Source of the DNA: RGIG5612 sp964528825
GTDB lineage: Bacteria; Bacillota; Clostridia; Lachnospirales; Lachnospiraceae
Assembly (NCBI GenBank): GCA_964528825.1
Contig: CAZGVB010000013.1
Span: 1 to 40,294 of the forward strand
Direction: 5' to 3'
Length of the DNA stretch: 40,294 nucleotides
Positions 31,462 through 39,846 of the stretch are shown one piece after another. Each line of letters starts with the position of its first letter. Within the stretch, counting starts at the first letter, position 1. The position numbers and the translations under genes were made by a program. The notes beneath the pieces are model-generated. The model did no database searches. It was given only the letters and a program-made list of their open reading frames with translations, and was not told the origin of the DNA.

Positions 31462-32523
31462 TCAAAAACGTCGGCTTGCTGCGGCCGCAAATGACTCACG
31501 GTCACGGCAATGTGCAAGAGCCTCTTCATTCGAGATCACTCCCTCTCTCATGAGCTTTTGCAATGCGTTGTCCATGGTAATGCTGCCGTTTTGGGCATTC
31601 ATTGTGATATAGCTGTCTATCTGCGGGGTCTTGCCCTCTCGTATAAGGTTGCGTATAGCGCTGTTCGCTACCATGATCTCGCAGGCTACCGCTCTTCCCT
31701 GTCCGCTCTTTCTGGGGATGAGCTGCTGTGAGATGACGGCACGCAGTGTAGTGGATACCTGCAGCCTGATCTGTCTCTGCTGCCCCTCCGGGAATACGCT
31801 GACCATACGGTCTATGGAATCTGCCGCCGAGTTGGTATGCAATGTGGCATATACCAGATGTCCCGTCTCCGCGGCGGTGAGCGCTGTCTCTATAGTCTGC
31901 AGATCTCTCATCTCACCTATGAGTATTACGTCCGGGTCCTCTCTCAATATGGATCTGAGTCCGTCCGCATAGCTCCTTGTATCTGCTCCTATCTCACGCT
32001 GATTGATGATGCACATATCCGGCTGATATATATATTCGATAGGATCCTCAAGCGTGATGATATGGCTCCTTCTGGTATGATTTATGCGATCTAACAGGGC
32101 GGCAAGTGTAGTCGATTTGCCCGAGCCTGTCTCTCCTGTCACAAGCACTATGCCGCTGCGGTATTCGGCGAATTCGGATACGACCTGCGGCAGATGAAGC
32201 TCATCAAGCTCCGGTATATGATCTGCCAATATACGTATAGCCGCCGATGCCGAGCCTCTTTGGCGGAATATATTTATCCTCGTACGGGCTCCGCATGAAA
32301 ATGATCTGGCAAGGTCGATCTCACCTATATCCTTCATGGTATCATATTGGGTGCCTGCAAGAGCGAGTGCATATGCCTCGCAATCCTCATGTGTCAATAT
32401 TTCTTCGTTCAACGATCTTATGACACCGTCTATACGGCACTTTACGGGCATTCCGCATATGATATGTATATCCGATGCGCCCATCTCCTGAGCCTGCGCT
32501 ATAAGCTGTTCCAGATCAATCAT
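31462..32523 (-). CDS. pilT: Type IV pilus retraction ATPase PilT
   Basis: 353 residues, hexameric ATPase that retracts pili. Walker A GETGSGKSTT, Asp box TLEDPIEYIYQP, Walker B DVILIGEMRD, His box TLHTNSAADSIDRM, and the PilT-specific AIRNLIREGKTPQ near the C-terminus. AAGGA lies 6 bases before the ATG. Its presence indicates that the pili can retract, as in twitching motility or adhesion. Confidence 0.96.
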   Translation of the reverse strand: MIDLEQLIAQAQEMGASDIHIICGMPVKCRIDGVIRSLNEEILTHEDCEAYALALAGTQYDTMKDIGEIDLARSFSCGARTRINIFRQRGSASAAIRILADHIPELDELHLPQVVSEFAEYRSGIVLVTGETGSGKSTTLAALLDRINHTRRSHIITLEDPIEYIYQPDMCIINQREIGADTRSYADGLRSILREDPDVILIGEMRDLQTIETALTAAETGHLVYATLHTNSAADSIDRMVSVFPEGQQRQIRLQVSTTLRAVISQQLIPRKSGQGRAVACEIMVANSAIRNLIREGKTPQIDSYITMNAQNGSITMDNALQKLMREGVISNEEALAHCRDRESFAAAASRRF

Positions 32524-32552
32524 GATATTCCTTATCGCTAAAAGCTATCTTT

Positions 32553-32570
32553 ACCAATCTAATCAATCTA
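32553..32570. repeat. 9-bp duplication across the pilB stop
   Basis: ACCAATCTA (32553-32561) and ATCAATCTA (32562-32570) are adjacent; the second contains the pilB stop codon (32563-32565). Confidence 0.6.
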
Positions 32571-34254
32571 CTGTTGAATTTATCGACCTTGCGGCCTCCT
32601 CTGCGGTAGTGGCACCCTCGAGCACCAGCTTCCTGCAATTGTCACGCATAGATACAAAGTCTGTCTCCTTTGCCGCAGCATAGAGCTCATCATAGCTTGC
32701 TCCATCGCTGATGAGGCGGCGCATCTTGGCATTGATCGTAAGTATCTCAAATACGCCTCTCCTGCCCTTGTATCCTGTATGATAGCATTCCGCGCAGCCC
32801 TCGCCCTTGTAGAACTTCACATCGGCATCCTTGTCTATGCCGAGGAGCTCCTTTTCCTCTTCACTCGGTATATATGGCTTGCTGCAATGCGGACATATCT
32901 TTCTGACAAGTCTCTGTGATACGACTCCTCTGAGTGCGCTTGCGATCATATATGGCTCTATGCCTATATCCGCAAGGCGGTCTATAGCTGAGACGGAATC
33001 ATTCGTATGCAATGTGGAAAGTACCAAATGTCCCGTGATAGCCGATCTGATGGCTATAGTGCCTGTCTCGCCGTCACGTATCTCCCCTACGGATATGATA
33101 TCCGGATCCTGTCTCAATATAGCACGCAGACCGTTTGCAAAGGTCATGCCTGTCTTTTCATTTATCTGGCACTGGTTGGCACCGGGTATATCATATTCCA
33201 CGGGATCCTCGAGCGTCATGATATTGGTCTCTTCGCTGCAAAGCTCCTGCAGCATGGCGCACATGGTCGTGGATTTACCGGATCCTGTAGGTCCTACTAT
33301 GAGTATGACTCCGCTGCTGTTGCCGAGAAGCTTCTCATACTTTGCAAGATCCTCTCCCGTAAGTCCTATGCTCTGGCTCGTGATATGCTGTTCGGTCTTG
33401 TCAAGAAGTCTGAGCACGATCTTCTCGCCGTATACGGTAGGCATAGAGGATATACGCAGATCTATCTCATGCTTCATGACCCTTACCATGGCCCTGCCGT
33501 CCTGCGGTATCCTGTGCTCCGAGATATTCATGCCGCCCATGACCTTAAGTCTCGATATGACGGTGCTCTGCAGGTTGGATGGTACCGTAAGTATCTTGCG
33601 GAGTGCGCCGTCTATACGCATACGAACTACCATCTCTCCGTCCTGCGGCTCCAGATGGATATCACTCGCGCGCTCCGTGACCGCTCTCTCGATAACGGAA
33701 TTGACGAATCTGATCGTCGGTGCTGCCGCCTGTGCATCTGCCTGCTGTGCGATCTGTACAGGCACTATATCCGAAGGTGATGCTATAGCCTCCTGCTTCA
33801 TCTCCTCCATAGCACGCGCGGTGCCCTCGTTGCCGTACAGAGTGGCTATGGCCTGCTCTATGGCATTGCGCGTTGCGATCATAGGTATGACATTCTTGCG
33901 GCTCGCGGACTTGATCTCCTCCTGCGCGGGGAAGTTGAGCGGATCGTTTATCGCTATATACAGCTCGTCCTTTACCAGCTTTACCGGCACCGCGCAATAT
34001 TTCTTTGCCATGGCACGCGGAACATACTTTGCCAGCTCTACGGGGATATAGACTGTCGTAAGATCGATAAAATCTACACCGAGCTGCAATTGCAGGGCAT
34101 CTATGAGCTGATGCTCAGAGATGATATTGTTGTCGATCAGGATATCACCGAGACGCTGTCCTGTCTGCTTTTGGAGCTTCAGTGCCTCATTCAGCTGATC
34201 CTGATCTATCGTGCCCGCTGCGATCAAAAGATCGCCGAGACGCATATATGCCAT
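32563..34254 (-). CDS. pilB: Type IV pilus extension ATPase PilB
   Basis: 563 residues. N-terminal GspE/MshEN-like domain (LGDLLIAAGTIDQDQLNEAL and a second LGDILIDNNIISEHQLIDAL), a family in which some members bind c-di-GMP. Then the motor domain: Walker A GPTGSGKST, Asp box LEDPVEYDIPG, Walker B DIISVGEIRD, His box TLHTNDSVSAIDRL, and the zinc site CPHC with CAEC. Powers pilus extension. ATG 34254 with CGGAGG upstream. The repeated RLGD-(L)-x10-LxxAL pattern in the N-domain is worth testing for c-di-GMP binding given the neighbours. Confidence 0.96.
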   Translation of the reverse strand: MAYMRLGDLLIAAGTIDQDQLNEALKLQKQTGQRLGDILIDNNIISEHQLIDALQLQLGVDFIDLTTVYIPVELAKYVPRAMAKKYCAVPVKLVKDELYIAINDPLNFPAQEEIKSASRKNVIPMIATRNAIEQAIATLYGNEGTARAMEEMKQEAIASPSDIVPVQIAQQADAQAAAPTIRFVNSVIERAVTERASDIHLEPQDGEMVVRMRIDGALRKILTVPSNLQSTVISRLKVMGGMNISEHRIPQDGRAMVRVMKHEIDLRISSMPTVYGEKIVLRLLDKTEQHITSQSIGLTGEDLAKYEKLLGNSSGVILIVGPTGSGKSTTMCAMLQELCSEETNIMTLEDPVEYDIPGANQCQINEKTGMTFANGLRAILRQDPDIISVGEIRDGETGTIAIRSAITGHLVLSTLHTNDSVSAIDRLADIGIEPYMIASALRGVVSQRLVRKICPHCSKPYIPSEEEKELLGIDKDADVKFYKGEGCAECYHTGYKGRRGVFEILTINAKMRRLISDGASYDELYAAAKETDFVSMRDNCRKLVLEGATTAEEAARSINSTVD

Positions 34255-34370
34255 GGTAATACCTCCGAATGTTTGTTTTACGAATGGTTTATGTCTTGTC
34301 TTGTATGCTTCAATATCTGATCTTGCATATCACGTTATCTGATCTGTGATATTACTTTTCCTTTATATAC

Positions 34371-34404
34371 AAAAAATCGTGGGAGTAATACCCCCCCCGA
34401 TTTT
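34371..34404 (-). terminator. Terminator-like hairpin in the pilB leader
   Basis: AAAATCG (34404-34398) pairs with CGATTTT (34379-34373), extended by GGG/CCC, and is followed by TTTTTT on the minus strand (34376-34371). It sits between the pil promoter and pilB, and also downstream of the exported-protein gene. A run of eight G lies in the stem. Confidence 0.75.
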
Positions 34405-34445
34405 AAACCTCCGTGATACCTTTATCAGACATTTCTCCTATAGAC

Positions 34446-34474
34446 AGTATACAGTCATATTGCACATTTGTCAA
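34446..34474 (-). promoter_or_regulatory. Promoter of the pil operon
   Basis: TTGACA (34474-34469), 17-base spacer, TATACT (34451-34446). Transcription should start near 34440, about 35 bases before the terminator-like hairpin at 34404-34371 and about 185 bases before pilB. Confidence 0.82.
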
Positions 34475-34530
34475 TGAAACAAATTCTGATAGACCTTTTT
34501 TTGTGGATTATGTAAGCCATATCTTGCCGC

Positions 34531-34621
34531 AAATGCCGGTATGCTCGACCCTGTAAAGGCCTTGCTGCCGTCATTTGCGGCATATCATCACATGCGCGAT
34601 GCGGGATGATATTGTACTTTA
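34531..34621 (+). repeat. Diverged dispersed repeat with inverted arms
   Basis: GCCGCAAATG at 34531-34540 is complemented by CATTTGCGGC at 34572-34581. It is followed by ATATCATCACATGCGCGATG and GATATTGTACTTTA, a weakened form of the dispersed repeat end. Confidence 0.5.
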
Positions 34622-34625
34622 GACC

Positions 34626-36863
34626 TTATACGGCAGCATTTTCCTTTTTCTTGCCTTTTCTGCTGCCTGTATATCGTCCTGCAAAGAATGCTATGACAGC
34701 CGCGGCGGCCGCGCAGATGCCTCCTACCAGTATATACTTTCCGTTTGAAAAGACACTTCCGGCAAATGCATTGCTGTCTGTGCCGTAGAAAAGATATATC
34801 CCGTCCTTGGAGTCGGCATATGTATAACCGGCCTGCTTGTTGGTCAGATTCTGAGCGGTACTCTCACAAAAGATCGAAAGCACTGCACGCTCATTTGGAA
34901 TATCCGTATTGTTATATTGAACGACAAAATCAGCTGTAATAGGGTCGCCTGCGGCGGCATCGGTTGTCGTATAAAGGGCAACCCATTGTCTGCCTACATC
35001 ACCGTTAATGTCACCGAAATCTCCAAGCAGCTTTGTGCTGTCTGTTACCATATTCTGAGCCGCTCTGTTGCACTTTACCGCCGAATAATATGTATAGACC
35101 TTTTCATCGTTTTCATTTACGCCCTGATCTACCATAACGGACGGTATCGGCGTGAACTGCGTATTATAATATTCTTTCAGATCATTATATGTGCTGAGCA
35201 ATGAGGCTGCCATAATGATGATCGTGACACATGTCAGTGCGATCGAGGCATATTTAACGAATTTTGCAAGTCCGTCATTATAAGTTGCAGCCACTGCCTC
35301 GTAATTTCCTCTAAGATCATCCCATTGTGAGTTAAGCTCCGCGGCCTTAACCATATCTCCCACATTTGTGGCCTCCACGCTTTTATTTGAAAGCCAGGTC
35401 AGCTTATCTCCCATATCGGTTATTTTCTCGGCCAATTGGGAAAATCCCATATTGACTTTCCAGCAAAGGCCTGTCGCTATTACAGATACAGCAAATACGG
35501 CATATAAAACATAGGATGTAGCCGAGATATAATCCGACAGGTCTGTCGTCGGATTTTCACCTGTGGAATTCTGGAGCCTGTAGGCATCACCCGTGAGAGC
35601 AACATCATCTCCGAATATCGTACGGTCAACGCCGTCATAGATCGAGATATTTTGAAGATTATCTACCGAGGCGATGTCAATCTCTTCCATCGCGGCTTCA
35701 AAAGAATCCTCATTGTTGATGCCGATCGCCACAAGCTGATATGTTGAAAGAAAATCAAGGCATGCCCTTTGTCCCTTTGTCAAAGAGGAAACAAGGGGAT
35801 AAAGCATATATCTGTCTTCATTTTCGATGTCATATTCATCACCCGCGATCAATTCATAAAGCGATATGCCGTCATTCTCAAGTGCGTTTATCGTTTCATA
35901 TTGTGTCCCGGCGGCAAGCCATTTTGACATATCAAAATCCGCATTTGCCTCGATATAAGCGGTGACCTCTTCATTTGTGCTGTCAAATGTTATATCGGCG
36001 TCTGTATATATTTTGAGATAATCCTTATAGGCCTCAAATCCCGATGCGATCTTCTTTGCGTCCGCGTCATATTCCGCCGCAAGCTGCTTTGAGGCCTCAT
36101 TTACGGCAAGGCCCTCGCTTTCCATAAGTCCTTCAAGCATCTCATCGTATGTCTTTGCTTCCTGATATCTGTTTGCCCACGGAAGCTCATTATCATCCGC
36201 GGCCATGGCAATGATCTGCTCCATCGCAAGGATAGCATTGCTGTTGCCCTGCATGAGTATCGTTGTCATATCGGCGACCTTTGCTTTTTCGTCATCTGAC
36301 AAGGCATTATATTCCTCATCCGTATATTCTTCCTTTACCTTATTCAGAAGAAGGTCTCCGAGATTTTGATCTGTGTCGTCATCGTAGAGCATATTCAGCA
36401 GGTCATGAGCTGCTACGGCGCGCTTTTTGCCTGCATTATAGTTCGTTCTGTATTCGTTTACGGCAATCTTGAAATTGTCAAAAAACGCCTTGATATTATC
36501 TTTCTGTTCATTAAGGAGTATCTGGTAATCCTGAACGCTGTACCCGCCCTTCATATTCATGAGCCTCATGTCGGTAATGGCCTCGGATGCATCGCCTGTC
36601 GTCTTATATCCGAGATATACAGCCCGTTCGGTTGAAAATGTGTCATCCGCGCCTTCGTTCAGATCGTGATCGATCACCTCATAGCCGTTGTCAGTAAGCC
36701 ATTTTTTGGCCTCATCTGCGCTGTCGCCGTAGCTGATGATCATTTCTTTAACATATTTGCTGCTTCCCGAAGTGGCGGCAAATGCATTTGTACATGTACC
36801 TGTAAGCATGGCAACTGTCAAGGTCATGCTTATCAATGCTTTGAATAATTTCTTTAATCTCAT
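34626..36863 (-). CDS. Exported multi-pass protein of unknown function
   Basis: 745 residues. Signal peptide (residues 1-29, ends TNAFAA), an outside domain to about 440, a membrane helix at about 445-467, a roughly 70-residue helical cytoplasmic loop, a second helix at about 537-556, another outside domain, a last helix at about 706-727 and a basic tail (GSRKGKKKENAAV). The positive-inside rule supports this. The N-terminal 90 residues (DEAKKWLTDNGYEVIDHDLN, VYLGYKTTGD, EAITDMRLMNMKGGYS) look like a module I have seen in Lachnospiraceae surface proteins, but I cannot name it. Starts 4 bases after the oxidoreductase gene, so it is cotranscribed. A pilus link is possible only by position. Confidence 0.75.
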   Translation of the reverse strand: MRLKKLFKALISMTLTVAMLTGTCTNAFAATSGSSKYVKEMIISYGDSADEAKKWLTDNGYEVIDHDLNEGADDTFSTERAVYLGYKTTGDASEAITDMRLMNMKGGYSVQDYQILLNEQKDNIKAFFDNFKIAVNEYRTNYNAGKKRAVAAHDLLNMLYDDDTDQNLGDLLLNKVKEEYTDEEYNALSDDEKAKVADMTTILMQGNSNAILAMEQIIAMAADDNELPWANRYQEAKTYDEMLEGLMESEGLAVNEASKQLAAEYDADAKKIASGFEAYKDYLKIYTDADITFDSTNEEVTAYIEANADFDMSKWLAAGTQYETINALENDGISLYELIAGDEYDIENEDRYMLYPLVSSLTKGQRACLDFLSTYQLVAIGINNEDSFEAAMEEIDIASVDNLQNISIYDGVDRTIFGDDVALTGDAYRLQNSTGENPTTDLSDYISATSYVLYAVFAVSVIATGLCWKVNMGFSQLAEKITDMGDKLTWLSNKSVEATNVGDMVKAAELNSQWDDLRGNYEAVAATYNDGLAKFVKYASIALTCVTIIIMAASLLSTYNDLKEYYNTQFTPIPSVMVDQGVNENDEKVYTYYSAVKCNRAAQNMVTDSTKLLGDFGDINGDVGRQWVALYTTTDAAAGDPITADFVVQYNNTDIPNERAVLSIFCESTAQNLTNKQAGYTYADSKDGIYLFYGTDSNAFAGSVFSNGKYILVGGICAAAAAVIAFFAGRYTGSRKGKKKENAAV

Positions 36864-36867
36864 GATC

Positions 36868-37434
36868 TTACCCTTCTATCATCCTTTTTAATGTTTGGTT
36901 CAATATCTCATGTGCCTTTTCGGGAAATATATCCAGTCCCTCTGCCGCATAAAAATCCACTTTTTCAACAGAAAACAGCCTGCCCATCTCTCTGATAAGG
37001 CTCTCCGGTGCCGATCTTTCCGGCAAAAATCCGCCGCATGTCGTGATATATGTCAAGTTATCTGCCCGGCATCTCTTTACGAGCGCACCGTCCTCGCTGT
37101 AAGAAAAAGTAATATCTGTTACACAGATCTGCTCCAGATAGATCCTAAGTATCGCCGGAAAAAGGCAATCCCAATAAGGCGCCGCGATGACGATACTGTC
37201 AGCCTCGGAAAATTGATGTGCCAACCTATATCTGTCATTATCAAGATTTCCCGAAGAAATGTCTCTATCACGCTGTTTTAGCGCCGCAGCATCGATAGGC
37301 TTCAGATCCATTTGTGAGAGGGCAACCTCTTCTATCAGGTATTTTTCCTCTGTTCTTTTTAAAAATTGCCTGCAGAGCTCCTCAGTTCTTGAATTTTCAC
37401 GAATGCAGGCATTTACAAATAATAGTTTTTTCAT
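36868..37434 (-). CDS. Flavodoxin-fold NAD(P)H oxidoreductase (AzoR/NQO-like)
   Basis: About 188 residues from ATG 37434. KKLLFVNACIRENSRTEEL is the FMN phosphate-binding start of the fold; IVIAAPYWDCLFPAILRIYLEQI and TYITTCGGF are the other two flavin-contact segments. Such enzymes reduce quinones, azo compounds or nitro compounds using FMN and NAD(P)H. A longer reading starts with GTG at 37518 but the added residues are not family-like, and neither start has a strong ribosome site. Lies in an operon with the exported protein downstream. Confidence 0.85.
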   Translation of the reverse strand: MKKLLFVNACIRENSRTEELCRQFLKRTEEKYLIEEVALSQMDLKPIDAAALKQRDRDISSGNLDNDRYRLAHQFSEADSIVIAAPYWDCLFPAILRIYLEQICVTDITFSYSEDGALVKRCRADNLTYITTCGGFLPERSAPESLIREMGRLFSVEKVDFYAAEGLDIFPEKAHEILNQTLKRMIEG

Positions 37435-37557
37435 TCTATTCACATTATTTGATGGTATATCTTTCATCCATAAATACAGTCTTTTATTGTCACATATAAT
37501 GTAGTCCCTCACGTCCACAATTTTCTGAAGAGATCAGGATGTGACTTGAACTTTTAT

Positions 37558-37587
37558 ATTATAACTTGACAAATGCATAAATATCAA
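37558..37587 (-). promoter_or_regulatory. Promoter of the oxidoreductase gene
   Basis: TTGATA (37587-37582), 18-base spacer, TATAAT (37563-37558), giving a start near 37551 and a leader of about 117 bases to the ATG at 37434. Confidence 0.7.
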
Positions 37588-37722
37588 CTGCTGCAAAACA
37601 TGTGAAAAAAATCACTGCATGGTAATCGCCCGCAAATTTTTCATCCGGACAATTTTTAGTACTGCATGTGTGATAAGGCAGCAAAAACAAGCTGCATTTT
37701 ATGCTCCTCACTATCGTCTTAT

Positions 37723-37768
37723 GCAGCATATCTCACACGTGTGCTGCGGGCTGAAATTTTACTTTGAT
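37723..37768 (+). repeat. Dispersed intergenic repeat, copy 4
   Basis: GCAGCATATCTCACACGTG followed by TGCTGCGGGCTGAAATTTT and ACTTTGAT. This is the best-preserved copy of the family. Confidence 0.75.
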
Positions 37769-37789
37769 GAAAAAAATATACGAAAATCA

Positions 37790-37817
37790 AAGGCACCCTC
37801 CTTTCGGAAGGTGCCTT
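37790..37817 (-). terminator. Terminator of the heptad-repeat protein gene
   Basis: AAGGCACC/GGTGCCTT stem with inner CC/GG and TTTC loop. It lies 74 bases downstream of the minus-strand gene ending at 37891. The T-rich tail on the minus strand is imperfect (TGATTTTCG). Confidence 0.7.
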
Positions 37818-37890
37818 CTTGTATGCTCTTAAAGCTATTTTTGATATATACTCGGCATATTAACCAATTTTAACTCTTCATATATGTTGA

Positions 37891-39846
37891 TCATTCATCT
37901 GCCTCAATAGCCTCACTGCGGAAGATGAACTTCACACCGGCATCACTGTTCATGGTAAATCCCTGATAATCACGGGATACATCCATTACCGCCTGCAGGC
38001 GATCGCTCACCTCTCCAAGGTCTCCGTAAAGAATGTCAGTAAGCTTCTCAATGGCCTGTTCGTTCAGCTCCTTCAGTCCGTCGCGCAGCTCTCCTGCACC
38101 GTCTCTCAGCTTCTTTACGCCCTCTGACAGCTCAGGCATGCTGCCGTCCAGTACTAAAGCACCGTTCTTCAGCTCACCGACGCCTGCGGTATAGGCCTTC
38201 AGACCTGCGTAAAAGGTATTATAGCTATCCAGCTGCTGGCGCAGAGCCAAGAGCTGCTGTGCTCCCTCGCTGGCCTTTGCTGCTGCGGCATTTATCTGAG
38301 ATCGTACTTCATCGGATGTCATATTCTGCTGTATCAACAATTCGATCTGTGACTCTGTATTTTGATCGATAAGAGATTGAACATCGTCGGATGCCATCTG
38401 TGCTGATACGTTTTCCTCCACGGCGGCGCTGATCTGCTGCTGTATGGCATCGCTCTGCATCTGAGCCGATACTGCAGCGTCAATAGCAGCCTTGCTCTCA
38501 TTATCTTCAGGCAGAGCCTCATACTGCTCCTCTGTCATGCCCATAGTCCCCAGCACGCCTGCAAGTACCTTGGCCTGCACCTGTGCGGTAACTGCCTCTG
38601 TTACCTGAGCGCTTACCTGCTGCTGTACGGCCTGTGTGACAGCTGCACGGACGGTATCCTCCTGTGCACGAACCGCTGCGGTAACCTTCTCAAGTGCCGC
38701 CTGCTCTGCCTTGGCGATAACGCTGTCCGGATCGAGTGCGGCGATAATGCTGTTTAGAGTGTCTGCATAGCCTGAGATAGTCAGAGCAGGGATAGTGATA
38801 CCCGCTTCCTTCAGGCTCTCGTTAGCCTGCAGCTGGGTACCTGCAGTATCCAGCAATGTATTGAATACTGTCTCGGCTCCGGCATTAAGTTCGGCGCTGT
38901 TGCTGTCCAGTGTCTGAAGTCCGCCTGTGAGCTTATCCACGCCGTCAGCCAGCTCATAGGAGCTGCTCAACAATGTATCCAGTCCGTCATACAGCTCATC
39001 TGAACCGTCCATCAGCTGAGTCATGGCATCGGTCAGCTTGTTCATATCGCTGTCAAGTGAATCCAAAGCACTGATATCCGATATATCCTCATCCGCATCG
39101 TTGAATATAGAATTTGTCACTACCGTCAATGTGGTATCCAGAGCAAAATCCGTTACATCGGCGCTTATCTCCACATAATCAGGCAGCTCTGCTATATCAC
39201 TGTCAAGGTCCAGACTCTCCTGCAAGCCGGGGAAGGCCATGCCTACTACTATGGTATGGTCGCCGTCATCTATCAGCTTGCCGTTGGTGACGGATACATT
39301 CGTGAAGCTGTCGCTGTCAAGCAATGTACCTGTCAGAGCAATAAACGGAACATAGATCTTAGCTGATCTGCCATTGATAGTCTTGGTTTCATACTGAGTA
39401 TTGGTATAATCAAAGCGAATGGTCACATGTCCGCTCTCTCCTGCCAGCTCTTCGGCCGAGACACTCTTTCCGTCCAAGGTATAAGTGATGGCAGTGGTGA
39501 CCGGCAGCTCTTTATCCGTAGTACCCTGCCAGCAATTGTCACCCTTTACATTCTGCGCATCGGTCAAGGTATCTTGTGCTTCCTTTGCGGCGTCTGCATC
39601 GTCACTGTCATACTTTTGGCTGACGATGACCTTCTTTGCACTGCCGTCTGTATCCGTAACTACATATACTGTCTCGCTGCTGCCTGAAGTGCCTGTAACG
39701 GTTACAGCATCTTCCTCCGTTTGAGCTGATGCAGCTGCGGTATTGCTTTGCTGATTATTGCCGGCAGCAAATGCGCTGACACCGCAAAAAGCTGCGGTCA
39801 AAGTTATACACAAAGCTGCTGCGATGATCTGATTCTTCTTTTTCAT
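37891..39846 (-). CDS. Exported xxxLxxG heptad-repeat protein, MMPL partner
   Basis: 651 residues. Signal peptide (ends SAFAA), a Thr/Asp-rich outside domain to about residue 260, then xxxLxxG heptad repeats (GSDELYDGLDTL, ELADGVDKLTGGLQ, ELSEGVKKLRDGAGELRDG) on both sides of a long Gln/Ala-rich coiled coil (AVTQAVQQQVSAQVTEAV). Such heptads occur in YhgE/Pip-type and MMPL-linked proteins. No membrane segment beyond the signal. The start overlaps the MMPL stop (ATGA) and AGGAGG precedes it. Codon use (more ACC, ATC and CTG, less ATA) looks unlike the pilus genes. Likely a periplasm-like-space adaptor of the transporter; this is inference. Confidence 0.82.
   Translation of the reverse strand: MKKKNQIIAAALCITLTAAFCGVSAFAAGNNQQSNTAAASAQTEEDAVTVTGTSGSSETVYVVTDTDGSAKKVIVSQKYDSDDADAAKEAQDTLTDAQNVKGDNCWQGTTDKELPVTTAITYTLDGKSVSAEELAGESGHVTIRFDYTNTQYETKTINGRSAKIYVPFIALTGTLLDSDSFTNVSVTNGKLIDDGDHTIVVGMAFPGLQESLDLDSDIAELPDYVEISADVTDFALDTTLTVVTNSIFNDADEDISDISALDSLDSDMNKLTDAMTQLMDGSDELYDGLDTLLSSSYELADGVDKLTGGLQTLDSNSAELNAGAETVFNTLLDTAGTQLQANESLKEAGITIPALTISGYADTLNSIIAALDPDSVIAKAEQAALEKVTAAVRAQEDTVRAAVTQAVQQQVSAQVTEAVTAQVQAKVLAGVLGTMGMTEEQYEALPEDNESKAAIDAAVSAQMQSDAIQQQISAAVEENVSAQMASDDVQSLIDQNTESQIELLIQQNMTSDEVRSQINAAAAKASEGAQQLLALRQQLDSYNTFYAGLKAYTAGVGELKNGALVLDGSMPELSEGVKKLRDGAGELRDGLKELNEQAIEKLTDILYGDLGEVSDRLQAVMDVSRDYQGFTMNSDAGVKFIFRSEAIEADE

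Larger units (their letters stand above)
37588..37890. other. Intergenic stretch with repeat and terminator
   Basis: No gene. Contains TGGTAATCGCCCGCA (37620-37634), like the left end of the element at 3527, a dispersed repeat copy (37723-37768) and the terminator at 37790-37817. Confidence 0.65.

Noticed and set aside
32831..34051. A 406-codon open frame on the plus strand opposite pilB
   Set aside because: Lies wholly antisense to a well-supported pilB; the low-complexity Ser/Ile-rich translation resembles no family and has no ribosome site. It is a shadow of codon use.
34371..34474. c-di-GMP riboswitch before pilB, as in other Clostridia
   Set aside because: The leader before the hairpin is only about 35 nt and has none of the GEMM or class II conserved segments.
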